Shown: positions 11,650 through 24,339, counted from the first letter of the stretch. The stretch is DNA of 64,000 nt from Ochotona curzoniae (GCF_017591425.1 NW_024464918.1:9546001-9610000), one strand, 5' to 3'. Made by a program: numbers and translations. Notes: generated by a model not told the origin, from the sequence alone.

Positions 11650-14600
11650 TTGATTTCTTTAACAGAGATTATACATACACATCATTTTAACACAGTGATT
11701 ATTATACCTGAAATAAAGCACTAGATTTTATCAGCTTCTTCTCCACCACGTATTACCTCGTCATATTTCTGTCAAAGACAAAATAAGCCTTGACTTCTGG
11801 GATTTCATATAGCATTGTCATGCAGGATGGATAATTCCCTACAGAATACCAGGCCTCACTGAACAAACAAGCCAAAATCAACCAACCAACTCGCAAACCA
11901 CCAATGAAAAATTTCACCAACTTCCTTAGTTTAGACAACAAAAGAGTAGTATCCAAAAAACAAAAATAACCTTACTATACTCTGGCTTATACAGGCGGTT
12001 GGTACATCTGTACAAAATATCAGCTTCTGAATGGCTCTCAACTCTAGTTTCCAACTGAAACACGTTATGATAATTCACAGAATTGTCTGCTCATCTAAGG
12101 ACCTTCCCTTACTTCATCCAGTATAGCTTTTTTTTGTTTGTTTTTGTTTGTTTTGTATGATGAAACTCTAAATTCCTCAGTGTTCTCCACTGTGCACCAT
12201 CACATTTTGTAACAAGTTTACAAACCTGATTTTGACTACAGATGTGCCCTTGGCTTCGGCTTGGGAACACTGGCATTATTCGTTTTTGGCCCCTTTTCTA
12301 TTTTCCATCTGTCACCTTCTTCCATATGAGATCTGTTTTCCCTCATGGATAACCTATTGGCAACATGACTGGGTTTTCTGCCTCTGCTTTTGCTAACTCC
12401 AACCCATGCTAAAAACTGTTGAATATTTATTAGTCCAAGAAAAATCTTTCTAAGAAATATTGTTTATTAGATATACAATTTTAGACAATTGAGCCCTCAC
12501 ATCAGGCCCTGAACATCTAATTTTAAATATGTATTTTAATACTTAATGAGTGTAAAACTCTGAGGGGCTGCTATCTTAAGAGACATGATGCAGGCTAAGC
12601 TGTGGTATATCTAAGTGCTCAGAGATAAGGTGCCAAATGCATACCTGTAAACGGAAAAACAACCTTCCTTTATGCTTCATATCGTACTGTGTCAAATTTC
12701 TCTGGTTCCTTTATTTTCCCTTAAATAAAGACAGGCTAGATTGCAAGTAAAAACTATTTTGATACCTTATATCTCTGGGACTAACCCCACAGGAATTAAC
12801 TGAAAGCAGATCTAGTCAATGCAATGTTTAGAAAATATAAGTTTGTACCTTGTCATTATATTTCACATTTTCAACTAGACCTGCTATGAGAACACCGGCT
12901 TTGCAGCTTCCTTTTTGTTTAATTCAATAGATACTTTTCATTTGTGCTTTTTAAAGAGTATTTTTAAAATTGTATTTTACATAACATGACACATAAATTG
13001 CACAGTGTGGAAAGAATTGTCTGCCTCCCTGAATGAAACCATTTTAATCTCAAGAGTTTTATTATCTGTTAAAATCTATTTAAATATAGGCATTCAATTT
13101 TACATTACTTGACATTTATGGGGAAGTTATTTTACACAGCAGGTTTCTGAATAGATGAGATCACAACAAATATTCATGATTATATGACATGCCAGATTGA
13201 AAAATATGGAGAAAGAATGATCTAAATATTCTGGGCAGCTCACATATACAAATATACCTAATAAAACCTTAGATCAGATGTCTCACAATGCATACATGTG
13301 ATTGACAAATACAATTACAACATGGATAAAAACAGCTTAACTTTCTATAGTTAACACATTGCACTATTAATTGAAGCTGTTCTGTTATGAGTATCACCTG
13401 AAGTACTTAATATAAAATTGGGGAATAGAGACTTTCATACACATGGAGAAATTTTCAGTTGGCATTTCAGGCTGTAATTTTTTTAAGAGAAACAAAAGCA
13501 ACTTTGCTGGCTGGAAGGGACAGAAAAGACAGTAAATCCTACTGTAATTAGGTGTCTTCCTCTACCAGTGGTCCAGAAGTTATCTCACTTGTCTATACAA
13601 AAACACAAATGCTAGAAATACTATCTGCTTTCTTTTTTTTTTATGTTTTTGTTTATTGTTAATGGTTGCTTAATGTGCCAAACTCAATTAGGGTTAAAAG
13701 GACCTGGGATAATACTTTTCTACAAATAGAGCTTTCTAATACTGGCCTTGAGAATCTCATAAACAACTGAAACTGAGAATTTTTATGAACAAGAAAAGAA
13801 ACACATCACCACAAGATTTTAAATTACACAGAAGAATCCACATGAAACTCCTATCCATCAAATGGCCACTGAAAAATGAGGTAATTACCTCCAATAATTT
13901 GCATGTTAAAAGCTCATACAATATTACAAAGTAAAGTCCAGTTGTGAAAGCAATGCATAATTTCCTGATTAATGTTTCATACACAATATTCCTCCATGCT
14001 CTGTCAGAGCCCAAATAACAATATGGCCAATCAATCAAATAACCCAAAAGAAATAGATAACTCAGATAAGAAATGAGTTCTCTAATAAATCATGATTTGA
14101 ACCCAGTGAATTTTAGTTATGACAACCAATCACAGTGCATTGTGTTTTTAAGGAACTACATTTAGATTTTAAATGATATAATTATAGATTTCAGTGATTC
14201 ACGATTAGTGCGTGAAGGCAAAAAAAAAATCAGTTTTTAGCTTGTAAAATGTCATCTATTAAGTGACTGAAGAGAACTTCATATTAAAATATCAAGCCTG
14301 TAACACACAGCTCTGCCAAAACTTACAATTTCACTGCTACTCAGGAAGAATAAGAATGTCAGTGAAGTAAAATGGCCAAATTTCCTTCTGAAAGATTATG
14401 AAATATTTCCCTTCTCAGTGCAAAGCAGAAATATTTCTTCTAGATGTGGAATTCATCTCTTATGTCTCAGATAGGCAGGTGTGGCAATAAACAAAGGAGC
14501 AGCAGGTGAGGCATAGCCATATTTAATAAATACAAGGACCACGACAATTGAATTTTGAAATGAGTCCCTTATGAACAAAATTAGAAGAGTTGTTGGCCTT

Positions 14601-15459
14601 TTGCCACATCGATTCTCCTGCAAGACTGGAGAATACCTTGAAAAGAATGAGACCATTTGAAATCTAATGTGAAGCAGATTTTTCTTTTGTTAGTGTGAAG
14701 CCAAATGGGTAACAGAGGGACATTTTCTCAAAGCTTATTATCATCAGGATTGGGGACAAATGCTAAGATGTTCAAGAAAGTGTTTCCATGCTTGTTTTGA
14801 CCAAAGAATTTTGACTGATCTTTAGGCTTCTAGGCAACAGAACATTAAAATTAAATCAACCAACCATTCAATCAATCATGGGAAATTTCTCAATCACACA
14901 TATTTACTTTTCTGTTTTACTCATTGCAACATTTATGACATAAGGTAAGCTACCTTACTTTTCTCGGGACTTTATAATTTCAAAGCTCAATATTAGGAAT
15001 AATCACACACTCCTACTCACTTGCTACTACCAAGGATCAAGCTAAATAGCCACTATGACACCAGTTACTACAGTTCTATTTGATTTGATGACTTGTAGCA
15101 GTAAGTGCCAAATAGAAAGCACAGAATACATCATCGCTTCTACTAAGATGATTGTCCAGCTCCTTTTTATCAACCCTAAAGTGAAGCAAAAGGACCCACT
15201 GGCTATTGCAGTTAAACAGTCAAACCATCTATATTTCTTGTAACATAAAATATGTATGTGCATTTTATAGTGAAATTTTCATTTTAACTTAGTAGAAGCA
15301 ATTTGTATTATTGTTTGCTTTTCTTTTTTGTTTAAAAGAGAAGTTTGTCAATGTACATTTCACATCTATCCCAGACAAGTAAAGATAATTGTAACTGATA
15401 AATGATATTTCTTGAACTCATGTTAAGTGGAAGAGATTGTTTCAATAATATCATCTAGA
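11650..15459. other. 3.8 kb of SINE-free unique DNA
   Basis: No CSINE, L1 or gene recognised. Small features are a TTTTG-rich tract near 12126-12155 and an AT-rich run at 13627-13640. The largest frame is 96 codons at 13757-14047 (minus), without a recognisable domain. 12200-12420 is more GC-balanced than its flanks, but I cannot name it. Confidence 0.45.
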
Positions 15460-15545
15460 CATCCCATGACTCAGGCATTGCCATTCCTTGTTTGCTGCTG
15501 GAGAAACTGAGATACAGGATGGTTAATACAGTTTGTCGTATTTAT
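15460..15545 (-). mobile_element. MIR relic, minus strand
   Basis: The phrase CTGGAGAAACTGAGATACAG with a preceding CCATTCCTTG matches the reverse complement of the ancient tRNA-derived MIR core and 3' segment (GATGAGGAAACTGAGG region). It is short and highly diverged, as expected of an element that predates lagomorphs. Confidence 0.55.
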
Positions 15546-16084
15546 AACGTGAATTATTTTGTGTCTCGGGAAATTTACCTGCAGCATGAGTAAGTAATGA
15601 AATCAACTTCTTTGGCTGTGCACCTATTTTTCACCCACACCTTATCAAATTCTCCTTGTGCATTTAGTTTCAATGGTCAGTGATTATTATGAGACCTAAA
15701 ATGCATTCCCTAACTTGAAGCTAACTATGCCAAGAGAGGCACGGAAATTTGCTGAAGAAATAGATCCAAATTCACTGGACAACGCCAGTTTCAATGACTC
15801 TGGATGCTCATTCCTTCTGACACCACAGGAAGAAGCACACTTCAAAGATCTGGGTTATTGTCAAGGTTCTCCCTTTCTGAAAAGGTTCAGACAGGGATCA
15901 AAGCTGTTGATGTACATGAAAGTTCCTTGTCTTATTTTTGTAAGTTCAGGAATATATAGGCAAAGTCCCTTTGTTCTGGGAAGTTTGTGACGGTTTATCT
16001 AATCCAGCCATTGGTCTATGAATGCCTTTATGGTAGGAGAAAAAAAAAGGAGCAGAAAGGGAGATGAGAGAAGAAAAGAAGACA
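15546..16084. other. Unique DNA with one 91-codon open frame
   Basis: A plus-strand frame at 15715-15990 begins with an in-frame ATG at 15724, has a hydrophilic start and ends at a TGA. No domain or splice context supports it. An A-run and purine tract follow at 16035-16080. Confidence 0.4.
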
Positions 16085-16190
16085 TATTTATATTGAGAGA
16101 GGGAAAGAGAGAACGAATAAAGAGTTCCCATTCAGTTGAGGCTGTATGGCTACAAAGCCAGCAAGGACCAGATCAGGCAGAACATAGCCC
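16085..16190 (-). mobile_element. Possible CSINE fragment, minus strand
   Basis: A purine-rich GAGAGAGGGAAAGAGAGAAC followed by ATGGCTACAAAGCCAGCAAG loosely follows the 3' half of a reversed CSINE. The match is weak. Confidence 0.35.
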
Positions 16191-16842
16191 ACGGGAAGAA
16201 AAACAGACTTTGTTCTAAGCTATATTTAGCTCTTTCCCAAACACATATTTTACACTCACTATAAATTAGAATGTAATGAAGACAAAATCTATGTCTTTAT
16301 AAAATGTATAGTGTACAGTATGTGAAGAAGAAACATATAATGCACAGATTAACATATTAATTAAACTTGTATATTGATAAAGGCCATAAACATGTTATGA
16401 GGTAAGGTTCCATTTATATTGGGTGACCAAAGCAGACGGATTGATCGCAGTATTAAATAACATGAGAAACTGAGTCAAGCAAAATCCAGGAGAAGGCCAC
16501 AGAAGGCAGAGGGCAGAATCCAGCCAAGTCTGAATGCCAAAATGACATCAGCTGGCTGGAGCAATGCAGGACTGTTGTCAACGGAGAGCTAAACATCTCC
16601 AGGACTGCAACAGAAGATGGATCACAAATGGCAGATGCAGCTGGATTATAGTGCACTGAATCAAATGTGTGGTCACAGGAGAGCAAGTGTAAAACCCTTA
16701 CTCAAATTCTGTCCCCACTTAGCATTTTAGTTATACAGTGTGAATGTGCTTCTTAACATGCTTCCATATGGCCACACAAAGCCCAGGTGTAGCTTCCTTT
16801 TACTTAATGAATACTCAATAGATTATTAAAGAAAAAAAACCA
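16191..16842. other. Unique DNA
   Basis: No repeat recognised. 16440-16700 is more GC-balanced than average. A 77-codon minus-strand frame at 16453-16686 has no recognisable domain. Confidence 0.4.
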
Positions 16843-17142
16843 CATTATTTTATTGGAAATGACACAGACAAGGAAGAGACGCAAAGAAACAGAGGCCAAT
16901 CTTCCATTTGATGTCTCCCTCTAAAATGGTCAAAATGACTAGCTGGGTCAGACCAAATCAGGATCCAGGAATTCCACCCAGAAGTTCAATAAGGATGACA
17001 GGATCCCAAGTACTCGTATCATCAGTCACTGCTTTCCCGAGCACCACTGTAGGAAGCCAGTTTGGAAGCAGAGCATTCTAGGACTTAAGTCAGTACCCCT
17101 ATCTGGAACGCTGTCATTGCTGTGGTTTTACTGTCACACAAT
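16843..17142 (-). mobile_element. CSINE, minus strand, diverged
   Basis: T-rich tail complement (TTATTTTATTGGAAATGACA), CCAATCTTCCATTTGATG, AAATCAGGATCCAGGAATTC, GATCCCAAGTACTCG, CACTGCTTTCCCGAG and GTAGGAAGCCAGTTTGGAAG are in the expected order. It is nearly full length and old. Confidence 0.8.
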
Positions 17143-17287
17143 TCTAGAGCCACTGTTTTCAAATTCTTATTAAACATAAATGTTACATAACAGTCTTTAA
17201 AAAATATATATTCCTGTCATGCCTCTCACCTTCAGGATTAGAAACCCAAATATACAGAACATATCTTTTATTAAAAGAATAAATCTT

Positions 17288-17602
17288 GGGCCCGGCGCGG
17301 TAGCGCAAGTGGTTAAGGTCCTTGCCTTGCACGCCCGGGATCCCATATGGGCGCCAGTTCTATCCCGGCAGCCCCGCTTCCCTTCTAGCTCCCTGCCTGT
17401 GGCCTGGGAAAGCAGTCGAGGACGGCCCAAAGCTTTGGGACCCTGCACCCGCGTGGGAGACCCAGAAGAAGTTCCTGGATGCTGGCTTCGGATCGGCATA
17501 GCATCGGCCGTTGTGGTCACTTGGGGAGTGAATCATCGGACGGAAGATCTTCCTCTCTGTCTGTCCTTTCTGTATATCTGCCTTTCCAATAAAAAAAAAT
17601 AA
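17288..17602 (+). mobile_element. CSINE, best-preserved copy, with Pol III boxes and TSD
   Basis: This is the cleanest copy in the window and the closest to a source-gene consensus. It starts GGGCCCGGCGCGG. The Pol III box A is at 17301-17312 (TAGCGCAAGTGG) and a box B-like motif is at 17356-17366 (AGTTCTATCCC). Many CpGs remain undecayed (GGCGCGG, ACGCCCGGGATC, GTCGAGGACGG, CATCGGACGG), which argues for recent insertion. Flanking repeats TAAAAGAATAAAT, ending at about 17284 and 17615, are the target-site duplication. It is a candidate recent insertion and could be polymorphic. Confidence 0.96.
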
Positions 17603-17638
17603 TAAAAGAATAAATTTTAATTTAAAAAATTACAGACA

Positions 17639-17975
17639 GGAGCCAGTGTTGGGTTCTAGCAGGTAAAGCTGACACTTGTAGCACTGACAGCCCATATCGA
17701 CATCCGTTAAGGTTCAGGATGCCCCACTTTGAATACAGTTCGCTGCTGATGGTCTGGGAGAGCAGCAGTAGACGGCCCAAGTGCGTGGATTTCTGCACCC
17801 TTATGGCAGGCCGAGAGAAAGCTCCTGGCTCTCAGCTGCTGCCTTTAGCCTGCCCACCATGGTGACTATGATCACTTGGGGAGTCAGTCAGAGGCTGGAA
17901 GATACATCTTTCTCACTGTCTATCTCTGTCTTTCCCCCTCTCTGTAACTCGGCACTGCACCTGCATAAAAATAAA
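17639..17975 (+). mobile_element. CSINE, older full-length copy
   Basis: It begins GGAGCCAGTGTTGGGTTCTA and runs through GCAGTAGACGGCCCAAGTGC, GAAAGCTCCTGGCTCTCAGC, CACTTGGGGAGTCAGTC and a CTGCATAAAAATAAATATTG tail. It lies only about 35 bases after the young copy's TSD, so it marks an insertion hotspot or cluster. Confidence 0.88.
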
Positions 17976-19919
17976 TATTGAAAAAAAATCACAGTCAGTG
18001 CAATGTACAAATGACGTGAAAAAAATTGTAGGCAGTCTAACTACTGCTTGGATAAAATAAGGATTATCAGGAGGAAATACGCTGCCACCAAGACGACTTT
18101 TTTCTCATTTTAGCTGAACTTTTATCATGATGATTACCAATTGTAATATGTGTTGATATGACTTTAAATTACTTTTGGTTTATGGGATATTACTGAAGAT
18201 TTCCACATTCTCCTTTCAAATATGAATCACATTCCTAATGAAAAGATTAGCCTGTGCATAATAAATACATTTTAAAGGTAAAGTATCCAAAAGTTATTTT
18301 CCTAATACTACTAAGGTTACAAATTACCTAGTATAAGTTAACACATATCACATTAAGATTAAAATATCATTAAGCTTGCTTTGGCCAATAATTCTGTCAG
18401 AAATAAAATAACATTTTAAAGTTTAGTAACAAACCAGCTTAATTTCTATGCTGTATGCTCTACAGTTATAAAACATTACCAGAATTAAGATGCAAGAAGA
18501 CTTCCCCTAATACTGAATATGAATAAAAATATACAATAGAGGGAAAATAATACTCAGTAATCTTCTAACTGAGCCCAAGAATTCCAAAAGCAAATTGCTT
18601 TAAAGAATAAATTCTGAGAGAATGGTATTTATGCTGCTACATTATGCATATAAGTCTTGTGTTTACTGAAAGAAGCAGTGACATTAAATGTGGAGCTTTT
18701 GCACAAATGAAAGAAGAGCTCTTTTCCAAAAATGAGATGAATCAATCAGGATTCTTCAAAATCAAAACAAAAGGAAATGTCCTTTGTGAAACAAATCCAT
18801 GTAAATATTAAACCGTTCAACCAATACGACTAAGTACAGACAATATGTGTCTGGATTTAGAGAAGGTAAGTAATGATGTGCAGCTCTAGTTCCCTCTTTG
18901 AACAGCTTTTCAGGCATTTCTGTCCAGATAATAATGTTTAGGACAGCAATAATTAATGTATAAATGTTTTGACTGTATCCCAATGAACTATAAGCTTCAA
19001 GATATGATTCTCAAAGTAAAAGTAGGTTTTGAGGATAAAAGCCAGTTGAGGCATACTGAAATGTGAAGCTAACTGCATTGAATTTGATGTGTAAGCTATT
19101 GGTGCTATTAAAAGAACTTGAAAGTTGGAGGACTACTGAATGACACACTCTGTTTTTAAAGAGTTGAAAAAATAGACATGTGTGGAAAGCTTTATAATGT
19201 TGCCTATGGATTATAAATGACACACTATGTGTCAAAGTATGGTACCTGGAGCAGTGCTAAAGGGAGGGCATGTGAAATCTCTAGCTTCTGGAAAGCCAGA
19301 AAGGGAACATTAAGCAAAAAGATTACGTAACTTTTCAAATATCAACTCTCATTAGAAATTTTACTTTGACGGCATTCAAACATATGTCATGGAGAGAATC
19401 ATCCCTGCACTAGAAATTTTTTAAATCACCAAATAAATCAAATGTACTTTTCTCCAAGTCCCATGATGTGACTTTTAATTCAGTAGTCATTTTGGAAAGA
19501 GGCAAGACCAGTTGAAGATGGTAAGCTCTCTACCAATCATTTCTTCATTGATAAAAATTTACCTTTCTTCACACAGGGTAAAACTGACCTTGTAAATATT
19601 TAAGTTATTAAAGCCTGAGAAGGTGTTCATTATTCCAATACAACATGGATTTAGTTCCAGGAAGTCATGATATGTAGGGCCACTGTATTCTTTAAACACA
19701 TTTTTCTGAGGGAGAGAGAAGAGAAATTTACATAGAAAGGGACAAATATCATGATCCTACTCCATGCCAGGACTCTAAGAGTTGTCACATCTACTTCTCC
19801 CCATTGCTCAATCCTTTCCACCTTAATCAATGGTTCATATGGGCATACATCCTTGTTAACTGTATAAACAGCATGGAAAATAAAATAAATGTATTATGAA
19901 ATAAAAGAAAAAATAGGCA
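17976..19919. other. SINE-free unique AT-rich DNA
   Basis: No gene or recognised repeat. The 73-74 codon minus-strand frames at 18762-18983 and 19011-19235 have no recognisable domain. Sequence complexity is normal. Confidence 0.45.
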
Positions 19920-20060
19920 AGGAAGAGCTCACAAAAGAAGCAATGCACATGGGCAATTAACATATTAAAAGATGTCCAATTTCACTAGCAATGAAAGAAA
20001 TGCAAATAAAAACAGGATATTGAGAAAAACACTGACAATATCTCCAGTGGGTTGAGACTG
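19920..20060 (+). mobile_element. Short L1 ORF2 relic
   Basis: GGGCAATTAACATATTAAAAG followed by TGAAAGAAATGCAAATAAAA matches the L1 ORF2 stretch that normally reads 'aaatggccaacaaacacatg ... gaaatgcaaatcaaaacc'. It is diverged and truncated at both ends. Confidence 0.65.
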
Positions 20061-20120
20061 TGGGCAAACAAATATCATTCACTGTGTGATGAGTGAATAC
20101 ATTTGTATTTATTAAAAAAA

Positions 20121-20219
20121 TAGTGGAGCAGCTGAGGTATGAACCAGCAGCCTTATCGGATGTGGACATCACACATCACATGTGGCGGCTTTACCTACTA
20201 TGTCTCAACACCAGTCCTG
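20121..20219 (-). mobile_element. CSINE 5'-half fragment, minus strand
   Basis: TAGTGGAGCAGCTGAGGTAT, GAACCAGCAGCC, a degenerate middle and CAACACCAGTCCT give the reverse complement of the first hundred bases of an old CSINE. Confidence 0.6.
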
Positions 20220-20562
20220 ATACATTTATACTTCCAACTTACTTCCCACCCAAAATCAATCTATTCTATCAAAGAAGAAAAAGAATGAGCTACAAATGGC
20301 TTGTGAAAGATGAAAAAAACGTGTTATGAGAAAACTACACACATATTTAAGAATTATTTTGTTTCACATAAAATACTTGTTTGGTTTCATTTTTCTTGAA
20401 ACATTTTGAAATCACCTTGCACGTAGTGAGGCCCTAGTTGTCAATATCTGTGAATGTGTATGTACCTGTGTGTGTCTGAAAGAGACGAAGTGAGAGATAA
20501 AGCAAAATCTAGCCTGAACACCAGATTTCTAGCTGTAAACAACTTCTTCAAAATCACCATCA
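20220..20562. other. Unique DNA
   Basis: Nothing recognised apart from a short TGTGTGTCTG segment near 20465. Confidence 0.4.
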
Positions 20563-20800
20563 GCAGGAGAGCGTGTGGCACACAAGACTGAGCCACTGCT
20601 TGTGTTGCTAACCCACCATGATGGAGTGCCAGTTCGAGTTCCAATACCACATTTCTAATATATCTCCTTGCTGATTGTGTCAGGGAAAGCAGCAGAAGTT
20701 AGCCCAAGTACTTGAGTGCCTGTCACACATGAGAGAAATCCTGACAGTATTTATTGATCCTGAACAAGTGTATAAGAAATCTGTTTTTCCCCTTCTCCCA
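20563..20800 (+). mobile_element. Old CSINE
   Basis: Head-like GCGTGTGGCACACAAGACTG, GAGTGCCAGTTCGAGTTCC (a good box B-like match), AGGGAAAGCAGCAGAAGTTA and CCCAAGTACTTGAGTGCC follow in order. The 3' third is eroded. Confidence 0.7.
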
Positions 20801-20944
20801 CTCAATGTTGCACTGTCACTATTGCAGTTGTCTAGGACAAAGGACATTTAGAGAAACATGGGCAGGATTGACTAACTGGATGTTTGAATAAGCACTCAAG
20901 ATGAGGCTAGAAATGGGTTGCAGAAAGAATATGAATCACATTTT

Positions 20945-21215
20945 TTAAGTACTGTATTGTACTTATTTACTTGAAAACCAGAAATACAGAAGAAGACAGA
21001 GATATCTACCATCCAAGGGTTACTCCAAAATGCTGACATAACTCAAGGCAAGAGCCAGGAATTCAGCATCTCCTACACAGGAAAGGACACAGCTAGGTGA
21101 GCAGTCACTACTGCTTCCAAGAACGTACATTAACAAGAAATTGTACTAAAAGGAGTGGAGAGGACTTAAACTCGAGAGACTGTGATATGGGACCTGGGTA
21201 TCCCAAAACGTTTTC
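20945..21215 (-). mobile_element. CSINE, minus strand, diverged
   Basis: Tail complement (ACTTATTTACTTGAAAACCAG), GATATCTACCATCCAAGGG, GGCAAGAGCCAGGAATTCAG and GGAGTGGAGAGGACTTAAAC. The order fits a reversed CSINE whose head is eroded at the right. Confidence 0.7.
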
Positions 21216-21268
21216 TTTGAGATGCATCAGATACGTGCCCATAAAGAAGTTCTAAAATGTGGTGAGTT

Positions 21269-21595
21269 GGGCCCAGCGTGGTGGCCTAGTGGCTAAAGTC
21301 CTCACCTTGAACGCACCACGATCCCATACGGGCACTGCTTCTAATCCCAGTGGCCCTGCTTCCCGTCCAGCTCTCTGATTGTGGCCTGGGAAGGCAGTCG
21401 AGGATGGCCCAAAGCCTTGATACCCTGCACACACATGGGAGACCTGGAGCAGGTTCCTGGATCCTGGCTTCAGATCAGCGCAGCCCCAGCCATTGTGGTC
21501 CTTTCAGGAGTGAATCATCAGATGGAAGATTTTCCTCTCTGTCTCTCCTCTCGCTATATATCTGACTTTGCAATAAAAACAAATAAATACTTTTT
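21269..21595 (+). mobile_element. CSINE, young copy, 'gcctagtggctaaag' type
   Basis: It starts GGGCCCAGCGTGGTGGCCTA, then GGCTAAAGTCCTCACCTTGA, GTCGAGGATGGCCCAAAGCC, GGAGACCTGGAGCAGG, GTGAATCATCAGATGG and the tail GCAATAAAAACAAATAAATA. The direct repeat TAAAATGTGGT at 21253-21263 and 21596-21606 is the target-site duplication. The head differs from the 17288 type, so the two belong to different subfamilies. Confidence 0.94.
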
Positions 21596-21606
21596 TAAAA
21601 TGTGGT

Positions 21607-23022
21607 AAAATGGAAACCTCCCTAGAATCATCATACACTCCAGACAGGACATGACTAGTGATTTAACTGTATTTATAATATGCTTTATGGTAAGAAAGAT
21701 GATCTATAGTAGGTGTCTGCTCTTTGACTCAAGTACAGCCATTTTTGAGGCACCTTCCACCTGTGCCTGAACAACATCTTAAACAATCTCATAACAGAGT
21801 AGGTAAAAAGGTTCAAAGATTTGATAAGTGATTTTTAAGCAGAAAATTACTTAAAAGACATAAAATTCTCCGTGGTGCCATCTGACACTATTTGAATTAG
21901 CAAAGGTTAAAATAATCATGCTTTTCTGCAATTTAAATGAATATTAACCTGGATATTAAAAATGAATAAGCTATTCATAACCTGTGGTGTTAATAATCAT
22001 ATAGACATTTTTTTTTTTCTCTACTATGACAAAGACATTCTAAAGCCTCCCACAGGATACAGCTGTGTGGGTGTACCTTTTTATACACTCTGGGAAGTGA
22101 TGAAAGCAGCAAAGAAAATTGAATTATCATTTTCTTTTTCAGACGAGGCTTTATAAAAGATGAAACAAAGTAATGCATATATGTAGTATTTTCCCCATGA
22201 ATCATCTAAAGATTTTCTGCAATCTCTTCAAATATACAACATATCCTTTCCATAGGAACGATCCCAAACATATTCATTCACCCACCATGAGAGACAGCGA
22301 TAATTCAACAATCTGATGTCTCACAGAAGCAGCAGGCAAAACGTACATTGAACTGTCTCTATGTCATACTGCTTTAATTTTGATGTTACTTCTTGCAATT
22401 ATAACCTATGCCTTACTGATTTATTAACACAAGACTCCACTACAAAATTTCAATCATAAATTCTTGCTGATATAAATAAAAGATGTAATAAAGTTATTTG
22501 ACATCACAGGTTAGCGCTGGTAATTCAGGCTTCAGTTATTTGAACTTAGCCTGAGGAAGAAAACGTTTCATATTTTTTTAAAAATATATGAACTATATGA
22601 AGTAAATGGAGAAGTCTGTATTAGACAATGCATTTTTCTATTATAATGACATGGATTTCAAAGACCGATTATATATTCCCAAAGATATATTCACATTTCT
22701 GTGAAAAGACAAGTACTCCTAAAGATATTAGAATTTAAATTTAGTGCCACAAAGCAGTAACTTAAAGCTTTGTCAAAATCAAATTGTAATATCAAAAAAA
22801 TTCAAGCATTTCAGGGTAATGTACTACTAATACTACGTACTATTTTACTATGAATCAAACTTGAAATATATGCTTTAAAGCTAAATATATTCTTAAAGTT
22901 TGAAGAAAAACAGCATCTGCATAGTGTCACTAAAAGACAAAAATAATACAGTTTTCAGATGTAAAATAATCTAGATTCATTAATTCATGCATTTTATAAT
23001 ATATATGTATATGTCAAGACTT
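21607..23022. other. SINE-free unique AT-rich DNA
   Basis: No gene or known repeat. There is a T-run at about 22008-22018. The small frames near 21962-22205 on both strands overlap each other and carry no recognisable domain. Confidence 0.45.
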
Positions 23023-23309
23023 TCTTATTTTTATTGGTAAGTCAGATATATAGAAAGAAGGAGACACTGAAAAAATGCTGTTGCATCTACTGGTTCACTC
23101 CCCATGCAGTCACAACAGGCTGAGCTGAGCCGATTCAAAGTCAGGAGCTTCCACAGGGTCCCAAGACTTTGGTCCATACTCTGCTGCTTTCCCAAGCTAC
23201 AGGCAGAGAGCTGGATGAGTAGGGCAGCCAGGACATGAACGAGTGTCCATATCGGATCCCAGTGCATGCAAGGCAAGGACTTTAGCCACTAGTCTATGGC
23301 ACTGGGCCT
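23023..23309 (-). mobile_element. CSINE, minus strand
   Basis: Near full-length: TTATTTTTATTGGTAAGTCAG, TGGTTCACTCCCCATGCAG, CCGATTCAAAGTCAGGAGC, ACTCTGCTGCTTTCCC, GGACTTTAGCCACTAGTCTA and the head complement CACTGGGCCTA. The head is of the 'gctaaag' type, moderately diverged. Confidence 0.88.
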
Positions 23310-23474
23310 AAGTTTTATGCTTCTTAACAAAGCTTACGTTATCTTATTCCAGACTGCATCAAAGCACAGGTTCAGAAAGAAATAACTTTATAGCATGAAA
23401 CTTAAACTCAAGTTACTCTTTAAGCTTCTACAGAAAGTATGACCTATAGATAACCAACTAAAACCATAATAGTA

Positions 23475-23610
23475 TGTGTATAAATGGGTATTAACTTTTT
23501 AATTAACATAGAAAACAGATTTCATGTATTTCATATGTACAATTCTAAGATGACATCATACCATCCTACTCTTTTGCCTTCAATTCTCCTTCCTTCCTTT
23601 ATTTTGCCTC
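23475..23610 (-). mobile_element. L1 3'UTR-like fragment, minus strand
   Basis: ACAGATTTCATGTATTTCAT then a CT-rich stretch (CAATTCTCCTTCCTTCC) resembles the complement of an L1 3' untranslated region. A related CT-rich arrangement occurs at 30640 and 33595. It is old. Confidence 0.45.
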
Positions 23611-24339
23611 TATAATTCTCTAATTAAACAAGCACCACTCATCCATAACTTTGTGGGGAAAACACCTCTATAGGATTTATGAGTTTATGCATTTTGTTCT
23701 CGATAGTAATACGGTATGGCAATAAAATATTAAGATTTATAGAAACACAAACTAATGACAGTTCATAAATTTTTATGCCATACCAGTGAAGATAATCATG
23801 ACCATGTAAGACTAATTTTTTAAATAATTCTTTAGTTACATACAACAATCATTTCACGGTTCCCATTTAAATTGTTTTTTTTTTTTTTCCAATGTCAGCA
23901 GTATCTCCTCTAATGTGTAGAAAGAGCAGTTCAAACAGCGATGTTGATTCAGAAAAATAGAACCACAGTAAGGTCAACCCAAATCAGAAGCAAGTCAAGA
24001 AGCTTTTGTTCTACCTTTTCAGTTATTCTTCGGTTACTCCCTGCTTCTCACAGTTACTCTAATTCCTCTTTGATTTGCATTTCTGTTATTGAACAACAAA
24101 TATTTCTCTTCCAAGAGCAAGGGATTACAAAACTTCAATATTTTAAAACGTGAGCATTTAGAGACTTACAGATTTAGTTCTACACAATTTCTTGGGCTAA
24201 ATTGTAACATACCCTCATACTACAAATATGAAAGCCTGGAAAAAAAGCTTTATTATTGCATGTCATAGAAGCTTGTTACAATGTTAACAAAGAGTCCCAA
24301 GGGGGGGTTGCTTTTTTATAAAATAATTATTTTCTATTT
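23611..24339. other. Unique DNA with a T14 run
   Basis: The T run at 23875-23888 could be the A-tail of a decayed minus-strand insertion. A run of G at about 24301-24307 is unusual for this AT-rich context. No gene seen. Confidence 0.4.

Noticed and set aside
15715..15990. 91-codon plus frame as a coding exon
   Set aside because: No acceptor or donor at suitable positions, no domain, and a length expected by chance many times over.
17219..17602. 127-codon plus-strand frame
   Set aside because: It lies within the CSINE and its upstream flank and ends in the element's A-rich tail.
19680..19870. Further minus-strand CSINE
   Set aside because: GAGAGAGAAGAGAAATTTACA and a few later phrases are suggestive, but the order and spacing do not hold.
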